A DNA stretch of 14,709 nt. Source: JBDKTK01 sp039680225. Its GTDB lineage: Bacteria > Desulfobacterota > Syntrophia > Syntrophales > UBA4778. The DNA lies in assembly GCA_039680225.1 (NCBI GenBank), contig JBDKTK010000308.1, positions 1-14,709 on the forward strand, given 5' to 3'. The notes below the pieces were generated by a model, which saw only the letters and a list, made by a program, of their open reading frames with translations, was not told the DNA's origin and did not search any database. Position numbers and translations under genes: made by a program. Below, in pieces: positions 14,059-14,709 of the stretch. The stretch's first letter is position 1. Every line of letters begins with the position of its first letter.

Positions 14059-14562
14059 ATGTACTCCAAGAAATTGATCCTTGCCGGGATCGTTCTCCTG
14101 ATTTTAACGGCAGCGTGCGGCGGGAGCCGCGGGGGGCTGCAGCTGAACGACAGGGCCGAGAGGTCCTTTGTAAAAGGCGAGCTCAATCCCAACCTGACGT
14201 ATTATTATTTCGGCCGGGCCGCGGCGCCCGATGTCATAATGGGGCTGGACAGGCGTTTCGTCCTGGAGAACCCCGACATGTGGTACCCCATTGAGCCGCA
14301 GACGTCCGAGAACCTCCGGGGCCTCGTGAAAATGATGTATGACAGGCTGCGCATGGAGCAGTCGTTCCCCCCGCCGGCGCTGCGGGGCTTCCGGATGCTG
14401 GACCAGTACGGGCGTTACGTGGGGGAATGGTATTCCCTCTGGGATGCGAGCACTACGATAAGATCCGACGGCGGGACGCACGTGCTGGTTTATCCGCCCA
14501 GGATCTCTGCGCCCGAAGGCGGCACGGAAGGCGGTGAATTTTTCCGGGGCAGGATCCGCTGA
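14059..14562 (+). CDS. Small lipoprotein of unknown family
   Basis: I do not recognise this 167-aa protein. The signal MYSKKLILAGIVLLILTAAC ends in a lipobox-like TAAC (Cys20; Thr at -3 is unusual but tolerated), followed by a Gly-rich linker. The body is rich in aromatic residues and Arg: LTYYYFGRAAAPDVIMGLDRRF, MWYPIEPQTSENLRGLVKMMYDRLRM, and GFRMLDQYGRYVGEWYSLWD, ending in a beta-like HVLVYPP and a Gly/Glu-rich tail. One GGAG lies 9 nt before the ATG. It follows the Rid gene by 42 nt. A hairpin terminator lies after it. The location is probably the outer-membrane inner leaflet. Confidence 0.75.
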   Translation: MYSKKLILAGIVLLILTAACGGSRGGLQLNDRAERSFVKGELNPNLTYYYFGRAAAPDVIMGLDRRFVLENPDMWYPIEPQTSENLRGLVKMMYDRLRMEQSFPPPALRGFRMLDQYGRYVGEWYSLWDASTTIRSDGGTHVLVYPPRISAPEGGTEGGEFFRGRIR

Positions 14563-14568
14563 GCAGGC

Positions 14569-14709
14569 CTATCCCCTGCCTCCCCGTTCGGCCCCCTTCA
14601 TCTGGGGGGGCGCTTCTTTTCTGTCGTTGCTGCGGGCATTGCTGCGGGCGCCGCCGCTGGCACCGGCAGGCGGGTTGCCCTGTGCCCTGCCCTGCCGGAC
14701 CTGGTGTGC
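14569..14709 (-). CDS. Possible C-terminal end of a minus-strand gene (partial, runs off the window)
   Basis: A minus-strand frame enters from the right edge and is open for 46 codons to TAG at 14571-14569. The product is hydrophilic and low in complexity (Ala, Gly, Arg, Asn; ending MKGAERGGRG). Another minus frame is also open for about 36 codons, so the frame choice is weak. It would converge on the lipoprotein gene with a 6-nt gap. Confidence 0.25.
   Translation of the reverse strand, partial: AHQVRQGRAQGNPPAGASGGARSNARSNDRKEAPPQMKGAERGGRG
14591..14620 (+). terminator. Hairpin terminator after the lipoprotein gene
   Basis: GCCCCC (14591-14596) pairs with GGGGGC (14606-14611) around a 9-nt loop, followed by a moderately T-rich GCTTCTTTT. 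A smaller GCAGG/CCTGC hairpin precedes it (14563-14579). Confidence 0.5.

Overview
The window looks like chromosome of a GC-rich, diderm, largely anaerobic bacterium, most likely a Desulfobacterota/Deltaproteobacteria relative. The taxonomic call is inference: it rests on the outer-membrane barrel families DUF3187 and DUF481, several lipoproteins, a DUF3124 protein, a bd-type oxidase beside a hemerythrin, and a tRNA-Cys-like gene of unusual shape. I see no insertion sequence, phage gene, CRISPR array or integrase. Most genes are recognisable families; the unusual material is in RNA and leader elements and in a few exported proteins.

Layout. (1) 1-3653, minus strand: a 22-codon leader ORF, cydA, cydB and the N-terminal half of a phosphoketolase (xfp, cut by the window edge), closely spaced and probably one operon. 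The leader stop overlaps a cydA start codon (ATGA). (2) 3654-3839: divergent regulatory region, then a Tat-exported hemerythrin-like (HHE) protein on the plus strand. CydAB consumes O2 at the membrane and the hemerythrin would bind O2 or diiron outside it, so this looks like an oxygen-handling island. (3) 4531-6635, minus strand: small Cys-rich membrane protein, exported SAM-type methyltransferase, FkbM methyltransferase, with a candidate promoter at 6678-6705. (4) 6706-7385: about 680 bases without a protein gene. It holds a possible three-way-junction RNA fold, a 9-bp hairpin, a tRNA-Cys-like gene (7081-7161, CCA encoded) and a strong terminator. (5) 7386-10663: DUF3187 outer-membrane protein (plus), a secreted protein with a 44-residue internal repeat (minus), and a DUF481 barrel protein (minus) with its own terminator. 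(6) 10889-11419: DUF3124 lipoprotein with a good promoter. (7) 11440-13443, minus: KefB-type cation:proton antiporter with TrkA-N and TrkA-C domains. (8) 13630-14562, plus: Rid-family protein and a small lipoprotein, probably one operon. A possible minus-strand gene end lies at the right edge.

The most notable observation is the tRNA-Cys-like gene. Its acceptor/T branch pairs best as 8+4 instead of 7+5, its anticodon loop is 8 nt around GCA, and its variable region is about 12 nt. These traits match the rare 8/4 tRNAs reported for minor cysteine tRNAs, some of them in deltaproteobacteria.
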